Below are positions 31,435 to 38,361 of a stretch of 41,019 nucleotides of DNA, piece by piece. Every line of letters starts with the position of its first letter. Position 1 is the first letter of the stretch. Under the pieces are notes generated by a model. The model was not told the origin of the DNA. It ran no database searches and worked only from the letters and a program-made list of their open reading frames with translations. This DNA comes from Bacillus sp. FJAT-27264. GTDB lineage: Bacteria; Bacillota; Bacilli; Paenibacillales; Paenibacillaceae. Location of the stretch: assembly GCF_001682855.1 (NCBI RefSeq), contig NZ_MAQW01000012.1:1247038-1288056 (forward strand), in the 5' to 3' direction. The position numbers and the translations under genes were made by a program.

Positions 31435-33837
31435 ATGGCTGCGATCCTGTCCATTTGCCTCGGGAATTTGCGCAAACGTAAGGTTCAGAACCTTCTGATT
31501 GCACTGCTCATTCTGCTGTCTACGCTTTTAATGAACACTTCCATTACCGTTATTGCTAATTCAGAAGATCTCTATGAAGACCTGCATCAGGAGACACAAG
31601 GGTCGCATGAAATCCTGAATCTAACCCAAGGGCTTCACAATCCACAGCAGGTTGCAGGATGGTGGACTTCCCAAGAAGGCGTTACCACGTCTGTACTACT
31701 GCCTTACCGGTCTTTAGCTGGCGTGACTTACAAGGGAGAAGAAATACCGAACCAGTATTTATATATGATGAATACCCCGGATCGGCCGTTTGGCACGGAT
31801 GAGCTGGTTTTTGCCCAAGGAAAGGAAACGTCTCATCCTGAGCCAGGAATGGTGTGGATTCCTACCTCTCTGGCCTATAAGAATGAGATTGATGTGGGAG
31901 ATGTGCTTCAGTTCAAGGCTGGCTCTACCCAGTTTACGCTAACGGTTTCAGCGATCGTGATCGATCTTCCGCTGGGAGGACCCTTTTCCACAACTGCGCG
32001 CATCTGGTTGAACGACACGGATTATGGTCATTATCTTGCAGGATTGCCAGGCTCCGATTCCTATTTCATGGGTATTCGTTTCACTGACTATAGTCAACAT
32101 GAGGCTTACTGGGAGCGGTTTGAGAATTTCTTGGGTGTCCCTTTTATGGAGGAACGGCTTACCTTTGAAGAGCTTTCCTCGTTCTATTTTATTATGAACA
32201 AAATCATCGGTTTTGTAATGAGCTTCCTCGGAGTAGTCATGATCCTGGTTGCCTTGTTTACGATTGGCTTTACCATTTCAGACTCGATCCTGTCCAGCTA
32301 CACAACCATCGGGATTTTCAAATCCCTAGGGCTAACTTCAAGGAAGATTATTTTCACCTATATTCTCCAATATAGTCTGCTCTCGCTGATTGCCATCCTT
32401 CCGGGGGTCATGTTCAGCCGCCTGTTATCCCGCATCATTATTGAACAATCCTTATCCTTTTTAAAAACAGCACAGACCTCCATCCCCATTCAGAAAATAG
32501 GGACAAGTGTATCCGTGGGGGCCGTCATGCTCCTTGTAATTCTACTATGCGTATGGCTATATGCGAGCAAAACAAGACCCATCCAGCCAATGCAAGCCAT
32601 TCGTTACGGAATGTCAGAAGCCGCCTATAGCGGCATCAACAAACGAGGGAACCGAAATAAACGACGTGGCAGTGATTTTGAGCGCTGGCCAGTATCTGTA
32701 GTGATTGGGCTGAGAAATGTAACTCGCAATCGCAAAGGTTCTCTGTTAATGCTTCTGCTGACCACAGTGACCACAGCGGTACTTGTCTTTGGTCTGGTCC
32801 TGGTCAACAGCATCTCACAAATGCAGAAAACAGCTCCGCTGTGGGGCTATGATTCCGCCAACGTTGTCATAAGGATTGTGAATGCATCGGAGCTGGACCG
32901 TGCAGCCTTGGAAAGAGACATTCGTGCCTATTCCAGAATTGTGAACCTGAACTGGGCTGGTCATGCTATTGGAGTCGTTCCTAGCAACCGGATGCAGCAT
33001 TCTACAAGTAAAACTGGTCAAACACAATCCATCAGCATCCCACTTACCGTCGTAGAAGGAAGTATGGATGAGATGGGTCTTGCCAATATTACGGGGCGTA
33101 ATCCGCAGAATCCAAATGAAATTTCAATCGGTATTAATATTTCACGGCAACTCGGTAAAGAGCTCGGGGATATTATTCAGCTTTATATTGAGGGAAAACC
33201 GCACTCTTTTGCTGTCACCGGCATTTATCAATCCATTGCTAATATGTCCTTTCAAGCCAGAGTCACAGCGGATGTCGTGACCAAATTAAATCCGGATGAC
33301 GGATATATGAATCTGTCGGACGTTCAGGATTCCGATGATATCGTGCAGCAGCTAAATGACAAATACAGCTCCAGTATTCAGGCCGTTAAGCAGCAGACGC
33401 TGCTGGATTCAGTCTTCAAGGAGGCCAGTGCCGTCCTGATCATCCCTATGAGCATTTTGGGATTGCTGTTTCTCCTGGTCAGTTGGCTTATCATCTATAG
33501 TACCTGCCGGATTCATATCCGGAAAGAAACGAAAACCTACGGGATTTATAAATCTATTGGACTGACTTCAAATACAATACGCGGATCCGTGACCTGGGGC
33601 ATTGTCGGGCTGTCCGTCATAGGAGCTGGACTCGGGATCTTCTGTGGTATTTATCTTCTGCCCCGCCTCTTGAGAGAACTTCTATCCTCATACGGCATTG
33701 TCAAACTACCGCTCCTTACGAACTGGACAGGGATCTCTCTACTTGCTCTGCTTAGTATATCCGTGGCAGGCTTCGGCTGCTGGATTGCATCCAGAGTGAT
33801 TTTGAAGACTACCCCGCGTATTTTAGTTTCGGAATAG
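31435..33837 (+). CDS. FtsX-like ABC permease, two FtsX units
   Basis: 800 residues with two repeats of an FtsX/MacB-type unit. Unit 1: helix at about 17-37, a large outside domain to about 250, then helices at about 255-285, 307-333 and 357-377. Unit 2: helix at about 437-460, a second outside domain to about 660, then helices at about 665-690, 720-741 and 765-790. ATG at 31435 with GGGAGGGGG. It partners the MacB-type ATPase. With the two-component genes just upstream it forms a four-gene module resembling peptide-antibiotic or envelope-stress detoxification systems. The two large external domains differ from BceB, which has one. Confidence 0.92.
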   Translation: MAAILSICLGNLRKRKVQNLLIALLILLSTLLMNTSITVIANSEDLYEDLHQETQGSHEILNLTQGLHNPQQVAGWWTSQEGVTTSVLLPYRSLAGVTYKGEEIPNQYLYMMNTPDRPFGTDELVFAQGKETSHPEPGMVWIPTSLAYKNEIDVGDVLQFKAGSTQFTLTVSAIVIDLPLGGPFSTTARIWLNDTDYGHYLAGLPGSDSYFMGIRFTDYSQHEAYWERFENFLGVPFMEERLTFEELSSFYFIMNKIIGFVMSFLGVVMILVALFTIGFTISDSILSSYTTIGIFKSLGLTSRKIIFTYILQYSLLSLIAILPGVMFSRLLSRIIIEQSLSFLKTAQTSIPIQKIGTSVSVGAVMLLVILLCVWLYASKTRPIQPMQAIRYGMSEAAYSGINKRGNRNKRRGSDFERWPVSVVIGLRNVTRNRKGSLLMLLLTTVTTAVLVFGLVLVNSISQMQKTAPLWGYDSANVVIRIVNASELDRAALERDIRAYSRIVNLNWAGHAIGVVPSNRMQHSTSKTGQTQSISIPLTVVEGSMDEMGLANITGRNPQNPNEISIGINISRQLGKELGDIIQLYIEGKPHSFAVTGIYQSIANMSFQARVTADVVTKLNPDDGYMNLSDVQDSDDIVQQLNDKYSSSIQAVKQQTLLDSVFKEASAVLIIPMSILGLLFLLVSWLIIYSTCRIHIRKETKTYGIYKSIGLTSNTIRGSVTWGIVGLSVIGAGLGIFCGIYLLPRLLRELLSSYGIVKLPLLTNWTGISLLALLSISVAGFGCWIASRVILKTTPRILVSE

Positions 33838-33860
33838 CAGATGTACGTGTCTGCTAACAA

Positions 33861-33893
33861 GAAAGGGATTGCCCTATAAGAGCAATCCCTTTC
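33861..33893. terminator. Bidirectional terminator
   Basis: GAAAGGGATTGC (33861-33872) pairs perfectly with GCAATCCCTTTC (33882-33893) around a 9-base loop, between the convergent permease and methyltransferase genes. The stem sits 23 bases after the permease stop and 4 bases from the methyltransferase stop. Confidence 0.85.
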
Positions 33894-33897
33894 TCAC

Positions 33898-34638
33898 TTA
33901 TTCTTTTGTAGCTATAACCATTACTTCAATATCATCCAAACTAATATTTTGACGCTTCCAATTACCTGCCGTTCCGCCCCAAATGTTCTCAACCTTTAAT
34001 CCCACCTGAGAAAACATCTGTTTCAATTCAAACGGGAGGTATCTTCGCTCCTTAACCTCAACCTGTTTCTTTCCTTCTGGTAAATCCCATTCATCCATAT
34101 AATGTTCTACCATTGTCACAGGATTAAACCTTCCGGAATCAACGTTCTCTTGAGTAAGGTTGCGAATTTTGGAGTAGGCATTCAAGGTTGAAAGAATAAA
34201 TCGACCCTTCGGCTTCAATGCCTCAGAGATATTTTTAAGAATCGCCAAATCATGTTCGACTGGCTCATCATCCCTGCCAACTAAACCAAATGCCCCCTCG
34301 CAAAGACAAATAACCGCATCGAATGTCTTGATTGGAGTATATCTCGCCGCATCACAATGAATCCATTCAACATTCACACTGACTTCTGTTGCTACTTTTT
34401 TGGCTTCCAAAAGCATGCCTGATGATATATCGACTCCTGTAACCTCGTATCCGCGTTTTGCAAGTTCGATAGAATGTCTTCCTGTGCCACACCCTACATC
34501 AAGGATGCTGCTTCCTTCCGAAAGTTGCAATTCTTCAATCACAAAATCAACTTCCGAAATCGTATTCTTGGCAAAACCATTATTCATATAATGAGGGGCA
34601 TGATTGTCAAAAAAAGCTTCCCAATTATTTGTACTCAA
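33898..34638 (-). CDS. Class I SAM-dependent methyltransferase
   Basis: 246 residues, soluble. Motif I is SSILDVGCGTGRHSIELAKR (about 43-62), with the acidic end of strand 2 at VTGVDIS and motif IV at AVICLCEGAFGL. The substrate-binding half is variable, so the substrate cannot be told; the family includes enzymes acting on small molecules. Start TTG at 34636-34638, with GGAGG 10 bases upstream. Monocistronic, with a dyad around its -10 box. Confidence 0.88.
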   Translation of the reverse strand: MSTNNWEAFFDNHAPHYMNNGFAKNTISEVDFVIEELQLSEGSSILDVGCGTGRHSIELAKRGYEVTGVDISSGMLLEAKKVATEVSVNVEWIHCDAARYTPIKTFDAVICLCEGAFGLVGRDDEPVEHDLAILKNISEALKPKGRFILSTLNAYSKIRNLTQENVDSGRFNPVTMVEHYMDEWDLPEGKKQVEVKERRYLPFELKQMFSQVGLKVENIWGGTAGNWKRQNISLDDIEVMVIATKE

Positions 34639-34664
34639 CTTTGTTATACCTCCATGTTATGTGA

Positions 34665-34708
34665 ACCACGGAAGCACATCCATAGTATATAAATGTAACT
34701 TCCGTAGT
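34665..34708 (-). promoter_or_regulatory. Dyad flanking the -10 box of the methyltransferase gene
   Basis: ACCACGGAAG (34665-34674) and CTTCCGTAGT (34699-34708) are inverted repeats matching at 9 of 10 positions, 24 bases apart. The minus-strand TATACT (34684-34689) lies between them and is a good -10 candidate; the -35 box is weak. This is a plausible operator for an unknown repressor or activator. Confidence 0.45.
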
Positions 34709-34992
34709 TTAGATTTGTTTATTTCCCTCTTGAAGATATACAAATAGACTTTTCATACTGCATCTCTCCTTGTATAAGATACTTTGAGTATAGGATGCGT
34801 TTCCAATTTTTTCAATGGAAAGTTTGGTTATAGTTAATCTGTCTCAGCAAATTTACTTCCTTAAAAGCAACACACAGCATTCCACATAACTTGAGTATCG
34901 GTCACTGTAAATTAAGCTGAGAGAGCTTCTTTTTCAATAAAAAAACATTCACTCATTGGTATGGTGAATGCCCTTTAATATTGTCCCTATGT
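34709..34992. other. Non-coding stretch with a minus-strand terminator at 34946-34970
   Basis: No gene is seen in these 280 AT-rich bases. CATTCAC (34946-34952) pairs with GTGAATG (34964-34970), and the minus strand continues into eight T. It is the terminator of the small membrane-protein gene at 34993-35195. The part from 34709 to about 34940 shows no clear feature. Confidence 0.6.
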
Positions 34993-35195
34993 TTAGTTCG
35001 TAGCGGCTTTAACCGTTATTTTCTTTTTCTTAACTAATTCCCTGTGACCTGCATAACTCATTAAAACAAATATTAGATTGATAACTGCGAAAAACAGATA
35101 CACCATATCCATGCTTACTGCAACTAGAACTGACAAGAGAGTTACTACCAACAATATACTAAAGGTCACAATACAAAATATGCTATATTATTCAT
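34993..35195 (-). pseudogene. Small two-helix membrane protein, frameshifted near its start
   Basis: ATG at 35193-35195 is preceded by a good GAGGTGAT, but its frame (MNNIAYFVL) stops after 9 codons. A one-base shift leads into VTFSILLVVTLLSVLVAVSM, then VYLFFAVINLIFVLMSYAG and a basic tail (RELVKKKKITVKAATN), closed by TAA at 34993-34995. Total length about 67 residues with two hydrophobic helices. A terminator follows at 34946-34970. This looks like a real small gene with a frameshift in the TTTTGTATTGTG stretch, caused by mutation or a sequencing error. No family recognised. Confidence 0.5.
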
Positions 35196-35214
35196 TTTTC
35201 ATCACCTCTATACT

Positions 35215-35243
35215 AAAAAGAGGGGTTCGCTCCCCCTCTTTTT
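35215..35243 (-). terminator. Terminator of the NTF2-like gene
   Basis: AAAAAGAGGGG (35215-35225) pairs with CCCCTCTTTTT (35233-35243). A/T runs on both sides mean it may work in either direction. It lies 22 bases after the stop codon at 35266. Confidence 0.9.
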
Positions 35244-35265
35244 ATTTCCGCGAATGATCTCCCTA

Positions 35266-35682
35266 TTAATTGCTGCTCAACTGCATAACGGCAAGTGAAT
35301 CCATATAGTCTCGCCAATAAACAATTTTGCGATCTTTAACAGTAACTATTGAGCAAAATCTATTGTCGTAAGGTCTACCTGAGTATGGTTCAATTCCGTG
35401 AACCTGATATTCCATTATAATAATATTTTCTCCCTGCGCTTTGTAAACCCTAAGATTATCGGCACTATTCAACTTAATACCATAATTACTAAACCAACTC
35501 ATATATGTCGAGCGCCCTTCCATTCTGTTTGGAAATCCAGGAAAGTTGTATAAAAAATCGAATATCGCATCATCCGCAACAGCATCCCAAAAGTGTTCCC
35601 CATCAACTTCACCGACAAGCCCTTCCATAACGATGTTAAAAAATGGTGCAGCATTTTCAAATCCAATAGGCTGTTTTTCCAT
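35266..35682 (-). CDS. NTF2/SnoaL-like protein
   Basis: 138 residues with the cone-shaped alpha-beta barrel pattern of SnoaL/ketosteroid-isomerase-like proteins: an initial helix (FFNIVMEGLVGEVDGEHFWD), DDAIFDFLYNFPGFPNRMEG, the YMSWFSNYG helix, and the paired strands NIIIMEYQVHG and FCSIVTVKDRKIVYWRDYMD. Such proteins act as small isomerases, hydrolases or ligand carriers; no catalytic residue can be assigned. Start ATG at 35680-35682 with GAGGAG 7 bases upstream. It lies 68 bases downstream of the HxlR gene in the same direction and may be co-transcribed with it. Confidence 0.8.
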   Translation of the reverse strand: MEKQPIGFENAAPFFNIVMEGLVGEVDGEHFWDAVADDAIFDFLYNFPGFPNRMEGRSTYMSWFSNYGIKLNSADNLRVYKAQGENIIIMEYQVHGIEPYSGRPYDNRFCSIVTVKDRKIVYWRDYMDSLAVMQLSSN

Positions 35683-35750
35683 GTTTGTTCTCCTCAATCA
35701 CAAGTGTTTTTCACTAACATATTATTGTTAACTAAATCGCATTCAGCGAA

Positions 35751-36149
35751 TTATCTCGAATCGAAACGAGATTGCGCTTCTATAACTTCTTCCCAATTAG
35801 TCGTTACCCAATTAATTAGACCTTCTAATGGACGGATTAAGCTCACCCCAAGACTAGTAAGTTCATATTCCACACGGGGTGGTACTTCAGGAAAAACCTC
35901 CCTCATAATCAACCCATCGCGCTCCAAATTTCGTAAAGTCAGCGTAAGCATTCTTTGGGAAATTCCAGGAATTGATTTCTCTAAAGTCGAAAAACGAGTA
36001 CGATTTCGGTGCAATTTAGAAAGGGAAAGCATCAGGAGGATACTCCACCTATCACCGATTTTTGTCAAAAGCTCTCGTACAGCCATAGGGTCCTTATACC
36101 CGCAGACGAATACCAAATCAATGTCATTATTCTCATTATTATTCTCCAT
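35751..36149 (-). CDS. HxlR-family transcriptional regulator
   Basis: 132 residues, winged helix. Typical features are LTKIGDRWSILLMLSLSK, FSTLEKSIPGISQRMLTLTL (recognition helix), RNLERDGLIMREV, and VPPRVEYELTSLGVSL. A conserved Cys16 in FVCGYKDP precedes the domain; in HxlR-family proteins such as HypR and QorR a cysteine here senses quinones or diamide. The divergent azoreductase is a classic target of such sensors. Start ATG at 36147-36149. The 5' end, including the start codon, is partly duplicated 139 bases upstream. Confidence 0.9.
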   Translation of the reverse strand: MENNNENNDIDLVFVCGYKDPMAVRELLTKIGDRWSILLMLSLSKLHRNRTRFSTLEKSIPGISQRMLTLTLRNLERDGLIMREVFPEVPPRVEYELTSLGVSLIRPLEGLINWVTTNWEEVIEAQSRFDSR

Positions 36150-36313
36150 AGCTGACCCCCAAGTTAGTTACAAATGCTTATATAGAATTGTATAAAAGAT
36201 AATATGACTACATATTGTCAGGTTAGTTATTCCCCTAGTTATGTAATTTTAAAATAGACCATGCATTATTTTCATTAGTATTCTTCATAGCTAACCACCA
36301 TGTTAGTTACGAA
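36125..36313. repeat. 50-bp imperfect direct repeat spanning the HxlR start
   Basis: 36125-36174 and 36264-36313 match at 43 of 50 positions. The copies include the HxlR start codon and the motif GTTAGTTAC; two further TTAGTTA/TAGTTAT elements at 36222-36242 lie between them. The repeat may supply paired operator sites in the divergent HxlR-azoreductase promoter. Confidence 0.75.
36235..36288 (-). pseudogene. Duplicated 5' end of the HxlR gene
   Basis: The upstream copy of the direct repeat holds an ATG at 36286-36288 and begins MKNTNENN, resembling the MENNNENN start of the HxlR protein, but it stops after 17 codons (TAG at 36235). It is a truncated leftover of a tandem duplication or a tiny leader ORF. 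Confidence 0.45.
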
Positions 36314-36327
36314 GGTTAAAGTGCCTT

Positions 36328-36376
36328 CTTGTTCTAAACAAGCATTCAATATATATTCTAATTCGTACTAAACAAG
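36328..36376. promoter_or_regulatory. Palindrome and repeat upstream of the azoreductase gene
   Basis: CTTGTT-CTA-AACAAG at 36328-36342 is a perfect palindrome, and its right part, CTAAACAAG, recurs at 36368-36376. Both lie within 85 bases of the azoreductase start and could be operator sites. Confidence 0.4.
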
Positions 36377-36408
36377 GGATAGCATAAATAATGAAAGGAA
36401 GTAATCAT

Positions 36409-37017
36409 ATGAAACAGATTCTCATCATTGAAGTGAGCCCAAGAGAGGCTGAATCCGCCAGTCGTGCGGTAACAGATAAGCTTTCTATGCGGCTTAAAGA
36501 GGAATTTCCAGAAGCTAAGTTCGTATACCGTGACCTTGCAAAAGACCCGATCCCTCATCTAGATGACAGCACCTTAAAAGCTATTTCATCAAAAATACCA
36601 GAGGAAGTAGCGGCCAATAAAGAATCTGCCCATCTATCGGATCAATTAACCAAGGAACTTCTGGAATCAGATGTCTTAGTCATTGCAACCCCGATGTGGA
36701 ACTTCGGCATTCCGTCTGTGCTCAAAGCCTGGCTTGATCTTGTTGTCCGTCCAGGCAAGACTTTCACCTATACAGAAACAGGAGTTCTAGGACTGGCAAA
36801 AGATAAAAAGGCTATCATAGTCGTGGCTTCAGGGGGGGTGTTTACCGAAGGGGCATGGAAAGCATGGGATTTTGTAGAGCCATATTTACGTCAAATTTTA
36901 AGTTTTATCGGAATCGAAAATGTTCAAGTGGTAAGAGCTCAGGGTACAAATATTCCACAACTTGCAGAGAGCGCCATACCAAATGCTGAACAATCTATTG
37001 CGAAACTTGAACTGTAA
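36409..37017 (+). CDS. FMN-dependent NADH:quinone/azo reductase (AzoR type)
   Basis: 202 residues of the flavodoxin-like fold. SPREAESASRAVTD near the start is the FMN phosphate loop, and PMWNFGIPSVLKAWLDLVVR is the AzoR-family flavin-binding signature; later VVASGGVF binds the isoalloxazine. These enzymes reduce quinones and azo bonds by two electrons using NAD(P)H and protect against electrophile stress. Start ATG at 36409 with AAAGGAAG; an ATG 18 bases earlier contains this site. It is transcribed divergently from the HxlR-type sensor, the usual control for such genes in Bacillales. Confidence 0.92.
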   Translation: MKQILIIEVSPREAESASRAVTDKLSMRLKEEFPEAKFVYRDLAKDPIPHLDDSTLKAISSKIPEEVAANKESAHLSDQLTKELLESDVLVIATPMWNFGIPSVLKAWLDLVVRPGKTFTYTETGVLGLAKDKKAIIVVASGGVFTEGAWKAWDFVEPYLRQILSFIGIENVQVVRAQGTNIPQLAESAIPNAEQSIAKLEL

Positions 37018-37030
37018 CAACGTTGAATAG

Positions 37031-37225
37031 CTAATCTGAAAGCGCTCGGAACACGTCAGAATTCCATTTCTGTCTTTCGAGCGCTTCAAGCTTGGCATAC
37101 AACTTTCGTCGGCTGTCTTCACTTCTGATAGACTTTATAAACTTCAGCTTCAATATGTTTTCAATCGCTTTGTAAAGCGTCTCAGATGCCATTCTTAGTT
37201 GCCCTCCGCTTAGCTTTCCCATCAT
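37031..37225 (-). pseudogene. Fragment resembling a PadR-like winged helix
   Basis: A 64-codon minus-strand frame contains MASETLYKAIENILKLKFIK and then SIRSEDSRRKLY, which resembles the recognition helix and wing of PadR regulators (..GTLYxxLxxLxxxGxI...R.Y). The N-terminal half of the domain and the C-terminal coil are missing or out of frame. A better ribosome binding site (AAAGGAAATT) precedes an ATG in another frame that stops after 18 codons. Probably a decayed regulator; the match is weak. Confidence 0.35.
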
Positions 37226-37366
37226 AAATAGTTAGCATAATTTCCTTTCTTTCTTTTTCAGCCTAATAGCCATTATCTCTTGGATTAACTCCCTTCATAT
37301 ATGACAAGAGATGTCGTCATTACAATCTATAATTGAATTGTATTCAACAAAGGAGGTATAAACGAA

Positions 37367-38278
37367 ATGACTTGTTTACAAGGGAAAATCGCTTTAGTAG
37401 CTGGGGCTACAAGGGGAGCCGGTCGAGGTATTGCTGTGGAATTAGGAGCAGCTGGCGCGACGGTTTATGTGACAGGAAGATCAACTATAGCTCATCGTTC
37501 CGAATACGATCGTCCTGAAACTATAGAAGAAACGGCTGAACTAGTTACCCTGGCTGGCGGTCACGGAATCCCGGTTCAAGTCGATCATTTAGATCCTGCT
37601 CAGGTCAAGAAATTAGTGGATCGTATTGAGCAAGAGCAAGGTCGGCTTGATATTCTCGTGAATGATATATGGGGGGCTGAAAAGATGATTGACTGGAATG
37701 TCCCTGTATGGAAGCATTCACTTGAAAAGGGTCTGCGTATGTTACGGCTCGCTATTGATACACATCTCATCACAAACCATTTTGCGCTTCCCCTCCTGCT
37801 TAAAAATAAGAATGGTTTAATTGTAGAGATGACGGATGGAACAGCTGAATATAATAATGAAAATTACAGAGTATCCATGTTTTATGATCAGGCTAAAACC
37901 TCGGTTATTCGTATGGCATGGGCTCTTGCTCAAGAGATTGGGCCTTATGGATGTACAGCAGTGGCGCTCACGCCAGGCTGGATTCGCTCGGAAATAATGC
38001 TCGAACATTATGGAGTACATGAAGAAAATTGGCAAGATGCTATGACCAAGGAACCTCATTTTATCATTTCGGAATCCCCTCGTTATGTTGGCCGGGCCGT
38101 TGCTGCTCTTGCTCAAGATCCCGAGTTATCACGATGGAATGGACGTTCCCTTTCCAGCGGAGAGCTTGCTCAGGTTTACGGGTTTACGGATCTCGACAAC
38201 TCGCAACCGGATTGCTGGCGTTACACGACCGAGGTCATAGATGCTGGTAAGTCCGCAAATGTTAAGGGATATAGATAA
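37367..38278 (+). CDS. Short-chain dehydrogenase/reductase (SDR)
   Basis: 303 residues. The NAD(P)-binding motif is GATRGAGRGIA at about 13-23, VTGRST follows strand 2, and the strand-4 NNAG motif appears as VNDIWGAE, which is unusual (ND in place of NN). The catalytic pair Y-x-x-x-K is in MFYDQAKTSV; the Ser of the triad is not obvious (EMTDGTAEYN holds Thr). A long insertion between strands 4 and 5 and a C-terminal extension resemble the yeast/bacterial group of classical SDRs annotated as oxidoreductase. ATG at 37367 with GGAGG 10 bases upstream; a -10 box TATAAT is at about 37329. Substrate unknown. Confidence 0.88.
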   Translation: MTCLQGKIALVAGATRGAGRGIAVELGAAGATVYVTGRSTIAHRSEYDRPETIEETAELVTLAGGHGIPVQVDHLDPAQVKKLVDRIEQEQGRLDILVNDIWGAEKMIDWNVPVWKHSLEKGLRMLRLAIDTHLITNHFALPLLLKNKNGLIVEMTDGTAEYNNENYRVSMFYDQAKTSVIRMAWALAQEIGPYGCTAVALTPGWIRSEIMLEHYGVHEENWQDAMTKEPHFIISESPRYVGRAVAALAQDPELSRWNGRSLSSGELAQVYGFTDLDNSQPDCWRYTTEVIDAGKSANVKGYR

Positions 38279-38292
38279 ATTACGATACAAAA

Positions 38293-38335
38293 AACATCCC
38301 TTCCCAACAGAACACTCCTGCTGGAAAGGGATGTT
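38293..38335. terminator. Bidirectional terminator between SDR and SLH genes
   Basis: AACATCCCTT (from 38293) pairs with AAGGGATGTT (to 38335), with further CC/GG pairing and an inner CAG/CTG. A-rich and T-rich flanks suit both converging genes. Confidence 0.8.
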
Positions 38336-38361
38336 AAATTAAACCTACGAGCTATCTCTAC

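Noticed and set aside
35593..36195. A 200-codon plus-strand frame over the NTF2-like and HxlR genes
   Set aside because: It is antisense to both recognised genes and carries no recognisable domain.
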